Source: Nostoc sp. UHCC 0702 (GTDB lineage Bacteria; Cyanobacteriota; Cyanobacteriia; Cyanobacteriales; Nostocaceae). From it: 64,000 nt of DNA. The stretch covers positions 7,655,501-7,719,500 of the forward strand of contig CP071065.1 of the NCBI GenBank assembly GCA_017164015.1. Reading direction: 5' to 3'. Both the position numbers and the translations under genes were made by a program. This document shows positions 49,814 to 59,203 of the stretch, piece after piece (positions within the stretch are counted from its first letter, which is position 1; every line of letters starts with the position of its first letter). Under the pieces are notes generated by a model, which saw only the letters and a list, made by a program, of their open reading frames with translations, ran no database searches and had not been told where the DNA came from.

Positions 49814-51137
49814 GTACACTTCGGCGTAAATAAGCCAAGCATTAGATAGCCAACACTTTACCCTTATATGTCCACTTAAAAGGTTTAGCCATTGTTTGAT
49901 TAAAGTAATCGATAAATTCGAGAATTCGGGTTTTGAGGTCATCCTGACTTTTGAAGCTAGCACGCTTGAGTAACTTGCGAACCAAAATACTGAACCAAAT
50001 TTCAATTTGGTTGAGCCAAGAAGAATGTTTGGGTGTGTAATGGAAAACAATTCGGTGTGTTTGGTCACTCAAAAAAGCTGCACGGGATTTCATCGATTTC
50101 AGAATGCCACTTTTGCCCTTAATTCCAAGGTCAATGTTTAAATCTTCTTTTTGTGCAACAAAGCGAACTAATGATTCCGACTGGTGAGTATTAAGACAGT
50201 CCATAATCAAATGCCATTTGATTGCCTGAGGGTCGCTTTCAATAATTCGACGAATATGTTGGACAAAATCTTCTTCGGTTCTTGTGTTTCCACAATTTGG
50301 TTCAACAATTTGACCAGTGGCAATATCGAAACTAGCAATTAAGCTTTGTGTACCGTGACGAATATACTCAAACTCCCGTCTTTCAACCTTACCCGGTCGC
50401 ATTGGTAAATCTTTTTCTAAACGCTCTGTAGCCTGAATCCCAGTCATTTCATCAATCGATATTGTACGCTCTCCGTTTTGATAACGTTCAATCGCACTGA
50501 TGTATAAACCAGTAATATCTTCAACTTTTGCGTCAAATTCTTCATCAAGAGGGGGGGGGTTAACCAGTAGCGGCTCTGGTGGGGTTTAAGTTCTGCTTCT
50601 TCTAATAATCTTCCAACATGGCGGACAGATATGCTTTCAATGATACCTTGTTTCATGATTTCGTCCGCTAGTTCTCTTGATGTCCAATGACTTATTGATC
50701 GTCCATAGTCTTCGGGTGGTGAACATGCAAGGGCGAATAGTTCGATTACTTGCTCCATACTAAATTTTACTGGTGCGCCAATACGCTCTGAGTCTTGTAA
50801 TCTCTGCAAAATAGACAACTCTTTATCGCTATTTTCCAACCATCGGTTTCGCCATAAACGAGCCATATCAAGACTTATATCTAATAATCGAGCAATTTCG
50901 CCATGATTTTTCCCCTCTGACGCTAGGAGAATTATTTTTGCACGTAGTACTATTTGTTGCGCCGTATTGTGTCGGTTGATCAACTGTTGGAGTTGTGAGC
51001 GATCGCTCTCGTTCAAATTTAATACTTTTGCAGCTAATCGTGCCACACCAGGTTCCCTTGTTTTCAGCCTAAACTGCTTTGACTCTACTTTCTTAGTTTC
51101 TCACAATAATGCTTGGTTTATTTCCGCCGTGCTGTAC
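49814..51137 (-). mobile_element. IS630-family insertion sequence, 1324 bp, TA flanks
   Basis: Ends GTACACTTCGGCGTAAATAA (left) and the reverse complement of TTATTTCCGCCGTGCTGTAC (right) form imperfect inverted repeats that continue inward (AAGCCAAGCATTA / TAATGCTTGG). Both ends are flanked by TA (49812-49813 and 51138-51139), the IS630/mariner target. It encodes one transposase split into two overlapping frames. Confidence 0.9.
49842..51046 (-). CDS. IS630-type transposase, frameshift at a run of nine C
   Basis: The first frame (50444-51046) encodes the N-terminal HTH half, MARLAAKVLNLNESDRSQLQQLINRHNTAQ...LLDISLDMARLWRNRW. After RYWL it reaches nine C (50551-50559, G on +), where the reading must shift to give NPPPLDEEFDAKVEDITGLY...SIDEMTGIQ. 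The second frame (49842-50447) is the DDE domain: SIDEMTGIQA (first Asp), IMDCLNTHQSE (second Asp), and a late SSWLNQIEIWFSIL (Glu). The homopolymer fits programmed frameshifting, known in IS630 relatives, but could equally be an inactivating or sequencing slip. Confidence 0.88.
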
Positions 51138-51148
51138 TAGATGTGGTT

Positions 51149-51305
51149 TAGCTTATCATCTTTGGTTAATTAGTTATTATTCCCACAGTCATTGCACCCC
51201 ACCCCTTAATCCCCTCCCCGTGAACGAGGAGGGGAAACAAAGCGTAGTTTTGGTGGGGTAGGGTGAGCGTGGGTTTGATAAGTAATCAAGCAGGCATGAT
51301 AAGCT
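51149..51305. mobile_element. MITE-like element, family 1, diverged copy
   Basis: TTATCATCTTTGGTTAATTA ... AAGCAGGCATGATAA ends with the CCCCTCCCCGTGAACGAGGAGGGG hairpin and an ACCCCACC arm inside. It lies 11 bases from the right end of the IS630 element. Confidence 0.65.
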
Positions 51306-51704
51306 AATGTGCATTGAAGTTGCATATCTAATTGTGTTGACTGATGACTGATGACTGATGACTGTCATCGGTTATCGGTCAACGATCTTATGAGGTGATT
51401 ATGCAATTTAGATGGGCTTTAGCTTATTACAACACATTACAGGTAAATGAGGTACAGTAATACCAGTGCATCAATCAGTGAAAGATTAGGTTTAGGACTT
51501 TTGCTGTTAGCAACAATACTTTTTAAACATCCTCTTATACCATTTCACTCAATTACTGTTACAAATCCTTTCACCCCTGCTCCCCTGCTCCTCTGCTCCT
51601 CTGCTCCCCTGCTCAAGAGCTGCCTATTTGTATCAAAATTAAAGTGAAACTGTATTAGGCTCTGTTTAGGCTTATCATATTAATGCTATATAACTTGTAG
51701 CCAA
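51306..51704. other. gap before the first histidine kinase gene
   Basis: Contains TGACTGATGAC short repeats (51335-51365), and at about 51520-51657 a dispersed repeat (AAACATCCTCTTATACC ... AGCTGCCTATTTGTATCAAA) with five CTCC(C/T)CTG units. Its ends resemble the elements at 28500 and 28660. No real gene. Confidence 0.5.
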
Positions 51705-54194
51705 ATGTTACGCATTCTCCTGATTGATGACAACCCGAACGATCGCCTCATCGCAATACGTCAACTGAAGCGAGAGTTTGTTGATTTGAAAGTAGAAGAG
51801 GTTGCCATAGCAGAAGAATTAACTCAGGTTTTAGAAAAGGGGCAATTTGATTTAGTTATCACCGATTATCAACTGCGCTGGAGTAATGGGTTAGAAGTAT
51901 TACGGGCAATTAGAGCTATTTATCCTGACTGTCCGGTAATTATGTTTACCAACAGCGGTACTCAAGAAGTGGCGGTTGAGGCAATGAAGTCGGGATTAGA
52001 TGACTATGTTGTTAAGTCACCTCAGCACTACGTAAGATTAACAGCAGCAGTTCGTTCAGCTATAGAAAGAGCAACGGTTCGCCAACAAGCTGTCAAATTA
52101 GAGGTACGTTTTCAAACACTGTTGAATCGCTTAAATGTGGGGATTTATCGGGCAACTTTAGATGGTTCTTTACTAGAGTGCAACCCGGCATTTCTGCGTC
52201 TGTTGGGGTTGGGAACATTGCCAGAAGAGCAAGCCAGTAGGTTGATTGAGCTTTATTTTCAGCCAGAAGATTATGCTCAGCTCAGCGAACAACTGCGACA
52301 AAATGGAGAAGTACGCGATCGCGAGATGCAACTAAGACGCGCAGATGGTAGTTTAATTTGGGTACGTGTCAGCAAAACCTTTACAAAAATAGATGGTAAC
52401 ACCATTGTTGACGGCTTAATTGAGGATATTAGCGATCGCAAACAAGTAGAGTTAGAACGAGAACAACTCCTCAGCCGCGAACAAGCCGCCCGGATGGAAG
52501 CTGAAGTTGAAAAACAAAACTACAGTTTACTATCTGAAGCCAGCCGGCTGTTAGTATCTTCCCTCGATTACCGCACAACTCTAGGAAAGTTAGCCAACTT
52601 AGTCGTTCCTACTTTAGCTGACTGCTGTTTTATTGATATTCTCGAAAGTAATTTGACAGTATTTGAGGAACCAGTGATTGCTGCGGCTACGCCGGAAATA
52701 GAAGCGCTGGTACTGTTACTGAGAAAGCTTTATTTTACCTCAACCGAGGTTGATTTTGGTGTCCGCAAGGTGTTGCAAACTCTTGAGCCAGAGTTAGTTA
52801 TTGATGTCACAAATGCGTTTTTACCAGCCATGAGTCAGGATAAGGAACTCATGCTGTTAATGCACCAGATAAATGTTCAATCTTATATGGTTGTGCCTTT
52901 AGTTGCTCGCGGACGCAAGTTAGGTGCAATTACTTTGCTGACTACGCAACCGAACCATTGCTACAGTAGCAGTAATTTAGCTATGGCTCAAGCACTGGCT
53001 CAACGGGCAGCTACCGCCATTGATAACGCTCAACTTTACCAACAAGCTTTAGAAGCCAACCGCATTAAAGATGAGTTTCTAGCTGTATTGTCTCACGAAA
53101 TCAGAACGCCACTCAATCCCATCTTGGGTTGGACAAAACTTTTGCGTAGCCACAAGCTTGATCAAAATAAGACAGCTTTCGCCCTGGAAACCATTGAACG
53201 CAACGCTTTATTACAAACTAAACTCATTGAAGACTTGCTGGATATTTCTCGTATTTTACGAGGTAAGTTAAGCCTCAATGTTTGCCCCGTTGATTTGGCA
53301 ACCATTATTAGAGCTGCAATGGAAACAGTGAGGCTAGCGGCTGAAGCAAAATCAATTCAAATTTATTCCGTTCTCGATTCTGTTGTGTGTCAAGTGTTTG
53401 GCGATGCAGGACGCTTGCAACAAGTCGTTTGGAATTTACTTTCCAACGCCATTAAGTTTACTCCTGAAGGTGGACAAGTAGAAATTTACTTGCAGCAAGT
53501 TGATTCTCAAGCGCAAATTTTGGTGAAAGATACAGGCAAAGGTATCACCCCAGATTTTCTTCCCTATGTATTTGACACCTTTCGTCAAGCCGATAGCGCT
53601 ACCACCAGAAAATTTGGTGGCTTAGGTTTAGGACTGGCAATTGTGCATTATTTAGTAGAAATGCATGGTGGCACTGTTTTAGCAGAAAGTCCCGGAGAAG
53701 GACAAGGAGCTACCTTTACTATTAATTTGCCGATCATACTTACCGAAACTCAGGTAAGTATTGAAGAAACTGATGTAACCGCTGCCAATGCTTCAGTTTT
53801 TCATGGTTTGCAAATCTTAGTTGTAGACGATGACCCTGATTCTTTAGAATTAGTTACCTTTATACTGCAAGATTGTGGAGCCAGCGTTAAGGCAGTATCA
53901 TCAGCAACAAAAGCACTCTTCACCATAGCAGAATCAAAACCAGATCTACTCGTGAGTGATATCGGTATGCCAGAAATGGATGGTTACATCCTGCTGCGGC
54001 AAATTAGGTCACTGACAAAAGAGCAAGGAGGAGAGATTATTGCGATCGCTCTTACGGCTTATGCTGGTGAAGGCGACGAACAGCAAGCTTTATCAGTGGG
54101 TTTTCAAGCCCATATTGCCAAACCAATAGACCCAGCTTTATTAGTAGCAACAATTACTAACTTGGTGCAGGAAAGTAAAAAGCTAGAAAGCTGA
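51705..54194 (+). CDS. hybrid histidine kinase: REC-PAS-GAF-HisKA-HATPase-REC
   Basis: An 829-residue soluble signalling protein. It begins with a receiver domain (LIDDNPNDRL; phosphoacceptor Asp54 in ITDYQLRWSNG). A PAS domain follows (about 130-250), then a GAF domain (about 285-445). The kinase core has His464 in LSHEIRTPLNPILGW, an N box FGDAGRLQQVVWNLLSNAIKF, DTGKGI and GGLGLGLAIV. A second receiver carries LVVDDDPDSLEL and Asp752 in VSDIGMPEMDGY. No membrane helices. The first receiver is close to that of the 661-aa kinase at 59204, so the two arose by duplication. The signal is unknown. Confidence 0.93.
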   Translation: MLRILLIDDNPNDRLIAIRQLKREFVDLKVEEVAIAEELTQVLEKGQFDLVITDYQLRWSNGLEVLRAIRAIYPDCPVIMFTNSGTQEVAVEAMKSGLDDYVVKSPQHYVRLTAAVRSAIERATVRQQAVKLEVRFQTLLNRLNVGIYRATLDGSLLECNPAFLRLLGLGTLPEEQASRLIELYFQPEDYAQLSEQLRQNGEVRDREMQLRRADGSLIWVRVSKTFTKIDGNTIVDGLIEDISDRKQVELEREQLLSREQAARMEAEVEKQNYSLLSEASRLLVSSLDYRTTLGKLANLVVPTLADCCFIDILESNLTVFEEPVIAAATPEIEALVLLLRKLYFTSTEVDFGVRKVLQTLEPELVIDVTNAFLPAMSQDKELMLLMHQINVQSYMVVPLVARGRKLGAITLLTTQPNHCYSSSNLAMAQALAQRAATAIDNAQLYQQALEANRIKDEFLAVLSHEIRTPLNPILGWTKLLRSHKLDQNKTAFALETIERNALLQTKLIEDLLDISRILRGKLSLNVCPVDLATIIRAAMETVRLAAEAKSIQIYSVLDSVVCQVFGDAGRLQQVVWNLLSNAIKFTPEGGQVEIYLQQVDSQAQILVKDTGKGITPDFLPYVFDTFRQADSATTRKFGGLGLGLAIVHYLVEMHGGTVLAESPGEGQGATFTINLPIILTETQVSIEETDVTAANASVFHGLQILVVDDDPDSLELVTFILQDCGASVKAVSSATKALFTIAESKPDLLVSDIGMPEMDGYILLRQIRSLTKEQGGEIIAIALTAYAGEGDEQQALSVGFQAHIAKPIDPALLVATITNLVQESKKLES

Positions 54195-54309
54195 TAAAAA
54201 ATTTATTTACCAAATAAGCCTGATAACGACCCCGTTCCTCTGACTGAGGATGGAAGCATTGATTGGTCAAAAGTTACTGCTGTTTGTATTGTTTTCATTG
54301 GAGATTACC

Positions 54310-54633
54310 ATGACTAAGACAACCCGGCCCTTTACTCCTGATTGGGTTTCTCCCCCTGGTGATACCATCGCCGATATATTAGAAGAACGTGATTGGACAC
54401 AAGCAGAGTTAGCAGAACGTTTAGGCTACACCACAAAACACATCAGCCTGCTTATCAATGGCAAAGCACCTATCAATGAAGAAACAGCCCTGAAGTTAGA
54501 ACGAGTTTTGGGGAGTACAGCAGCATTTTGGCTTAAGCGTGAAGCCCAATATCGGGCCGCCCTAGCAAGTAAACAAGAAGAGAATCGCTTAAAAGAATGG
54601 ACATCTTGGTTAGGTAACAATTACTCGCAATGA
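54310..54633 (+). CDS. higA-like: HigA-family XRE antitoxin / transcriptional regulator
   Basis: A 107-residue DNA-binding protein: TRPFTPDWVSPPGDTIADILEERDWTQAELAERLGYTTKHISLLINGKAPINEETALKLERVLGSTAAFWLKREAQYR is the full HigA/VapI-type XRE domain. HigA antitoxins neutralise a RelE-like toxin and repress their operon. I begin at ATG 54310, after GGAGATTACC; a longer frame from 54250 lacks homology. Two small genes follow on the same strand, overlapping or almost touching; the second is the likely toxin, now split by a MITE. Confidence 0.88.
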   Translation: MTKTTRPFTPDWVSPPGDTIADILEERDWTQAELAERLGYTTKHISLLINGKAPINEETALKLERVLGSTAAFWLKREAQYRAALASKQEENRLKEWTSWLGNNYSQ

Positions 54634-54646
54634 TCAGTCTTTTGCT

Positions 54647-55003
54647 TTGTTGCGCCGTGAGGAAGTAACTTTTCTCGTCAAGACAGCAACACAGAGTAAA
54701 ACTGTATTTGAGGTGTTAACCGTTGCTTTTTGTTTGTTAATGGGGAAAGAAATCGGCTTTGAACATCCTTATGGATGGCTGAGAGTATTTGATGCCGAAG
54801 AACTTCAAGATTTTATCAAAGAAGTTAGTGAAGCTTTTCGGTTGATTGATTCCTCGAATCACGCATGGGATATGATTGACGCGATTATCCACGAATGGCA
54901 TGAGAGTGCTATAGCCATTACTAGTCCTGATCTAGCAGCAGCTTTTAGTGACCACACTGATGAAGTACCATTAACTAAACCGTCTGCTCAGAGTGCTACG
55001 TGA
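54647..55003 (+). CDS. hypothetical protein between HigA-like antitoxin and broken toxin
   Basis: A soluble, acidic protein of 118 residues from TTG 54647 (FEVLTVAFCLLMGKEIGFEHPYGWLRVFDAEELQDFIKEVSEAFRLIDSSNHAWDMIDAIIHEWHESAIAI). The frame stays open back to 54614, so the true start may be a non-standard codon right at the HigA stop, implying coupled translation. Its stop overlaps the next gene (GTGA at 55000). I do not recognise the family; the position inside a toxin-antitoxin operon suggests a third component or accessory protein. Confidence 0.6.
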   Translation: MLRREEVTFLVKTATQSKTVFEVLTVAFCLLMGKEIGFEHPYGWLRVFDAEELQDFIKEVSEAFRLIDSSNHAWDMIDAIIHEWHESAIAITSPDLAAAFSDHTDEVPLTKPSAQSAT

Positions 55004-55011
55004 ATTTTCGT

Positions 55012-55557
55012 ATGTCAGAAAATCCGCCAGAAAATCCAATAGTAGAGAATGTGGAGCCGCCAGAAGTTAAACTGACGGCTCCTACATTATCTATTACAGA
55101 AAGCACTTGGTTAGTGGTAGCCAAAAATAATCGAGTTATATCAAGTTCGGCTAATTACTTACGATATAGTCGGTTTGCTTGGTAATAGGTAATTGGTAAT
55201 TGGTAATTGGTTTTGAGTATTACCTATTACCCATTACCCATTACCAATTACCAATTCCCAATTACCGACCTCCACAGATATCATAAATGTTTAAACGGAC
55301 ATGATATTAATCGAGACTGGGAAGCCTTAATGCAGCGCCATCCAGAAAACTCTCGTCGTTGTTATGAGGATTTGTGTACTGCACCAACAAGTAGACGACC
55401 TGGACGGGTTTTTCCTTTGAAAGGCAAACTCTACAAGGGGGCGTGGGAATATGAGGTGACAAAAGGCGACAGAGTATTTTATGTTCCTGATGCAGAACAG
55501 TTAAAAGCCGTTGTCTACTATGCAGGAAAGCACCCACAATCTGCACCTGTACCATAA
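55012..55557 (+). pseudogene. putative RelE-like toxin gene split by a MITE
   Basis: The first part encodes MSENPPENPIVENVEPPEVK...STWLVVAKNNR, the second DWEALMQRHPENSRRCYEDL...GRVFPLKGKLYKGAWEYEVTKGDRVFYVPDAEQLKAVVYYAGKHPQ. Removing the element and one duplicated copy joins them in frame as VAKNNR-DWEAL. The core (LKGKxYKGAWEYEVTKGDRVFYV) looks like the beta-sheet of RelE/ParE-superfamily toxins. As it stands the reading stops inside the MITE after 15 foreign residues (ISSSANYLRYSRFAW), so the toxin should be inactive. Confidence 0.82.
55136..55307. mobile_element. MITE, family 2, with 8-bp target duplication TAATCGAG
   Basis: 172 bp: starts TTATATCAAGTTCGGCTAAT and ends AAACGGACATGATAT. 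The interior is made of TAATTGG/CCAATTA-type inverted 7-mers (GGTAATTGG, ACCAATTACC). Target duplication TAATCGAG is exact at 55128-55135 and 55308-55315. Copies are at 61284 and 63072. Its ends match family 1. Confidence 0.92.
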
Positions 55558-55673
55558 AGCGATCGCCCTCCTGGCTTCTAACATAATTATTTTTACCAAC
55601 GAGATGCGGAATTTAGACGACATTAATAAAATAAATAAAGGATAAATTATTCATACTACCAGGAGAGTGAGTG

Positions 55674-58600
55674 ATGCAGAATGCAAATCACTCCTGGCAG
55701 CTACAAAACTACGGCATTGCTGTACTTGCCAGCGCTTTAGCACTGTTATTGTCTCTACTCATCTCGCCACTGCTAGAAAACGTGAGCTTTTCAATGTTTT
55801 TTGCAGCGGTAGTGTTTAGTTCGTGGTATGGTAGCTACAAATCCGGTCTCATAGCTACTCTCCTCTGTAGCTTGGCTATTGTCTACTTTTTTTTACAGCC
55901 CACCTACTCACCGTATGTAGTAACGTTGGATAGTATTATCCGTTTGGGGTTATTTGCTGCTGTATCTCTGTTCACCAATGAGTTGAATGCTGCTAGGAGG
56001 CGGGCCGAATTAAGGCTACGAGAAAGTGAAAATCGCTATCGACAAATGGTAGAGGCGGTACAAGACTATGCTATTTACAGACTTGACCCCCAGGGGCGAA
56101 TTGTGATTTGGAATGCTGGTGCAGAACGCATTCAAGGTTATACAGCTAAAGAAATTTTAGATCAACATTTCTCCCGTTTCTATACGGCCACTGACTTAGA
56201 GCGAGGTCATCCCGGCCGCTTGCTTGAGGTAGCCGCAGCTCAAGGAAAGTTTGCTGAAGAAGCTTGGCGAGTCCGCAAAGATGGCTCTCATTTTTACGCC
56301 AGTGTTCTGATTACAGCTTTACTTGATGAACAAGGAAATTTATCTGGCTTCTGCAATGTTGTACGTGATATCACACAACGAAAAGAGTCAGAAAACGAAC
56401 TGATGATGCAGGCGCGACAACAAGAAGCGATCGCTCAATTGGGTCAATTAGCACTTTCCGGTATTGACCTCACAACCTTGCTTAATCAAACCTGCGCTCT
56501 GATAGCTCAAACTCTGGATATAGAATACAATAAAGTGTTGCAACTGCTACCACAGCAGGGTATTTTGTTGCTGCGAGCAGGGGTAGGATGGCAGCCTGAA
56601 TTAATTAATCGTGCCACAGTCAACGCTGGTACTGATTCCCAAGCAGGTTATACATTGCTTGTGAATCAGCCAGTGATTCTTACAGACCTCCGCACAGAAA
56701 CGCGGTTTCATAGTTCCCCTTTGCTCATGAATCACGGAGTCATCAGTGGTATCAGCGTCATTATCAACGGACATCAACCACCTTGGGGCGTTTTAGCTGT
56801 TCACACCACCCGTCAAAGAAGCTTTACCCCAAATGATGTTAATTTTTTGCAAGGTGTTGCTAATATCCTCGCTGAAGCAATTGACCGTTGGGAGTCAGCA
56901 CAAGCATTACAAGAAAGTTATAACCTGCTGGAAAGCGTCATTGAAGGTACAAATGATGCAGTATTTCTTAAAGACCGCCAAGGACGCTATCAACTGATTA
57001 ATACGACTGGGGCGCGAATTTTCGGCAGTGCTAAAGACGAGATTGTGGGTAAAGACGATATTCAATTATTTCCGCGTCACATTGCAGCGACCATTAGAGA
57101 AACTGATCGTCGCATCATGAACAGAGGCAAAACAGAAGTAATTGAAGAACTGATCATGGAGGCGGGTAGGCTGCATACCTATCTATCCACCAAAGACCCC
57201 TACCGAGATGCACGCGGTAACATCATTGGCTTAATTGGTATAGCAAGAGACATCACAGAGCGAAAGCGGACGGAAGCAGCACTGTATCGCTCGAATCAGC
57301 GTTTGGCAACTTTACAAGCAATTGACCGTGCCATTTTAAGGGCAGAGTCACCAGCACAGATTGCCCAAGCTGCCCTAGAACGTTTGAGTAATGTGATTGT
57401 CTGCCAGCAAGCCGCTGTGATTTTGTTTAATTTCAACACCAGTGAAGCCCAAATTCTGGCGGGGCAAATTGCTGGTAATTATGCGGGGGCAGTAGTATCG
57501 ATTAATCAATTAACGCCTGTGGAGATTGTCAGGTATCGAGAGCCGATTTTATATATAGATGATATTGCAACTTGGAGCGATCGCACACCAGCCCTAGAGT
57601 ATCAGTTGGCAGCAGGTTCTCGGAGTTTCCTCGCAGTGGCCTTGCAGGTTGAAGGCAATTTGATCGGCGACTTAACATTATTTGCCAACAAACCTGCTGC
57701 TTTTGACTTAGAAAACCAAGCCATCGCCACAGAAATTGCCAATCAACTAGCGATCGCCATTCAGCAATCCCGACTGCGCGAACAACTGCAAAACCACGCC
57801 AACGAACTAGAACAACGAGTTGCCGAACGCACAGCCGCCCTTGTGGAAGCCAACAGTGAACTGGAAACCTTTGGGTATTCAGTCTCCCACGACTTGCGCG
57901 CACCTCTGCGTTCCGTACAAGGCTTAGCTCAAGCACTCCAAGAAGACTACGGCGACCAATTAGACAGCGACGGACAAGAATATATCCAGCGGATTGTTGC
58001 CTCAGCCGAACGCATGGATGGATTGATTCAAGACCTGCTCAACTACTCCCGCCTCAGTCGGGCTGAAATGAAGCTGCGGATATTGAACTTGACAGAAATC
58101 GTTACATATGCAGTGGGGCAATTAGAAGCGGAGTTGCGATCGCGACAAGCTCAGGTGACAATCGAACAACCATTTCCAGAAGTTAGAGGACATTATACAA
58201 CTTTGTTGCAAGCGATCGTTAACCTGCTGAGCAACGCCATCAAATTTGTCCCCCCTAACAGACAACCCCAGATTCGTGTATGGGCAGAAATGGTGGCAGG
58301 GGTGCAGGGGAGCAGGGGTGCAGGGGTGCAGGGGAGCAGGGGAGCAGGGGTGCAGGGGTGCAGGGGTGCAGGGGAGCAGGGGAGCAGGGGAGAATCTACA
58401 ACAAATCTTCCCCCCCATCCCCCCATCCCCCCATCCCCCCGACTTCGCCTCTGGGTCGAAGACAACGGCATTGGCATTGCGCCAGAGCATCAAGAGCGAA
58501 TTTTTAACGTATTTGAAAGGCTACACGGTGAAGAAAGTTACCCAGGTTCTGGCATTGGCTTGGCAATTGTCCGCAAGGGAGTTGAACGCATAGGGGGACA

Positions 58601-58676
58601 TGTGGGCGTAGAATCGGCATTGGGGCAAGGTAGCCGTTTTTGGATTGAACTACAAACACAAGACATAGACGCATGA
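55674..58676 (+). CDS. sensor histidine kinase: MASE-like TM-PAS-GAF-PAS-GAF-HisKA-HATPase, with repeat insertion
   Basis: A 1000-residue membrane sensor. The N-terminal DUF4118/KdpD-like region (about 10-105) has three to four helices (ASALALLLSLLISPLL, FFAAVVFSSWYGSYKSGL). Then PAS (about 120-235, DYAIYRLDPQGRIVIWNAGAERIQGY), GAF, a second PAS (DAVFLKDRQGRYQLINTTG), a second GAF, and a phytochrome-type HisKA with His739 in GYSVSHDLRAPLRSV. In the ATPase domain about 45 residues of repeat-derived sequence (GVQGSRGAG...PPHPPIPPSP) lie between IRVWAEMVA and LRLWVEDNGIGI. ATG 55674 follows AGGAG. It overlaps the response regulator by ATGA, so the two probably form a pair. Confidence 0.9.
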   Translation: MQNANHSWQLQNYGIAVLASALALLLSLLISPLLENVSFSMFFAAVVFSSWYGSYKSGLIATLLCSLAIVYFFLQPTYSPYVVTLDSIIRLGLFAAVSLFTNELNAARRRAELRLRESENRYRQMVEAVQDYAIYRLDPQGRIVIWNAGAERIQGYTAKEILDQHFSRFYTATDLERGHPGRLLEVAAAQGKFAEEAWRVRKDGSHFYASVLITALLDEQGNLSGFCNVVRDITQRKESENELMMQARQQEAIAQLGQLALSGIDLTTLLNQTCALIAQTLDIEYNKVLQLLPQQGILLLRAGVGWQPELINRATVNAGTDSQAGYTLLVNQPVILTDLRTETRFHSSPLLMNHGVISGISVIINGHQPPWGVLAVHTTRQRSFTPNDVNFLQGVANILAEAIDRWESAQALQESYNLLESVIEGTNDAVFLKDRQGRYQLINTTGARIFGSAKDEIVGKDDIQLFPRHIAATIRETDRRIMNRGKTEVIEELIMEAGRLHTYLSTKDPYRDARGNIIGLIGIARDITERKRTEAALYRSNQRLATLQAIDRAILRAESPAQIAQAALERLSNVIVCQQAAVILFNFNTSEAQILAGQIAGNYAGAVVSINQLTPVEIVRYREPILYIDDIATWSDRTPALEYQLAAGSRSFLAVALQVEGNLIGDLTLFANKPAAFDLENQAIATEIANQLAIAIQQSRLREQLQNHANELEQRVAERTAALVEANSELETFGYSVSHDLRAPLRSVQGLAQALQEDYGDQLDSDGQEYIQRIVASAERMDGLIQDLLNYSRLSRAEMKLRILNLTEIVTYAVGQLEAELRSRQAQVTIEQPFPEVRGHYTTLLQAIVNLLSNAIKFVPPNRQPQIRVWAEMVAGVQGSRGAGVQGSRGAGVQGCRGAGEQGSRGESTTNLPPHPPIPPSPRLRLWVEDNGIGIAPEHQERIFNVFERLHGEESYPGSGIGLAIVRKGVERIGGHVGVESALGQGSRFWIELQTQDIDA
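58291..58440. repeat. GGGGTGCA/GGGGAGCA octamer array inside a kinase gene
   Basis: About 13 GGGG(T/A)GCA octamers (58297-58390) plus a CCCCCATCC tail (58408-58440), the same pair of repeats seen between genes at 40129. Here they are translated as GVQGSRGAGVQGCRGAGEQG and PPHPPIPPSP. Confidence 0.92.
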
Positions 58677-59128
58677 ACACAGCAGAGCAACAGACCATTT
58701 TGCTGGCAGAGGACGACTCGAATCAAGTCCTGTTAATTCGTCGTGCTTTACGCAAAGCTAATCTGACACAACTGCTGCAAGTTGTTAGCGACGGAGAAGC
58801 CGCCATTGCTTACCTCTGTGGTGAAGGAAATTATGCTGACCGCAAGTCTTATCCTCTGCCAATACTGGTTTTGTTAGACTTGAAAATGCCTCGTAAATCT
58901 GGGTTTGAAGTGTTAGAGTGGCTGAAACAACAACCTGAATTAAAACGCCTACCAGTGATTGTTTTGACAACTTCCACAGAAATGCACGACATTCAAAAGG
59001 CTTACGACTTAGGTGTGAACTCTTACTTAGTCAAACCTGTGGCATTCAATGACCTAACTGCAATGGTAAAGTTACTAGAGGCTTATTGGCTTAATTTAAA
59101 TCAAAGGCCGTTCGTTTACACTGACTGA
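58673..59128 (+). CDS. single-domain response regulator (Rcp1 type)
   Basis: A 151-residue CheY-like receiver with the extended insert of cyanobacterial phytochrome partners: ILLAEDDSNQVLLIRRAL, phosphoacceptor Asp69 in LVLLDLKMPRKSGFEVL, LTTSTEMHDIQKAY and Lys in NSYLVKPVAFNDL. Its ATG overlaps the stop of the upstream kinase (ATGA), so the pair is translationally coupled and the kinase is its probable phosphodonor. No output domain. Confidence 0.94.
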   Translation: MNTAEQQTILLAEDDSNQVLLIRRALRKANLTQLLQVVSDGEAAIAYLCGEGNYADRKSYPLPILVLLDLKMPRKSGFEVLEWLKQQPELKRLPVIVLTTSTEMHDIQKAYDLGVNSYLVKPVAFNDLTAMVKLLEAYWLNLNQRPFVYTD

Positions 59129-59203
59129 CAGTTTATTTAATACCAAGTAACCTCACTACACCTCACCAACCCCTATGTAAAACTTTTAAGCATCCATAGC
59201 CTC

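Noticed and set aside
51447..51647. 66-codon frame before the first kinase
   Set aside because: Half of it is CTCCCCTG repeat; no homology seen.
58122..58507. Frames of 75-123 codons overlapping the kinase ATPase domain
   Set aside because: Products of the octamer repeat in other frames.
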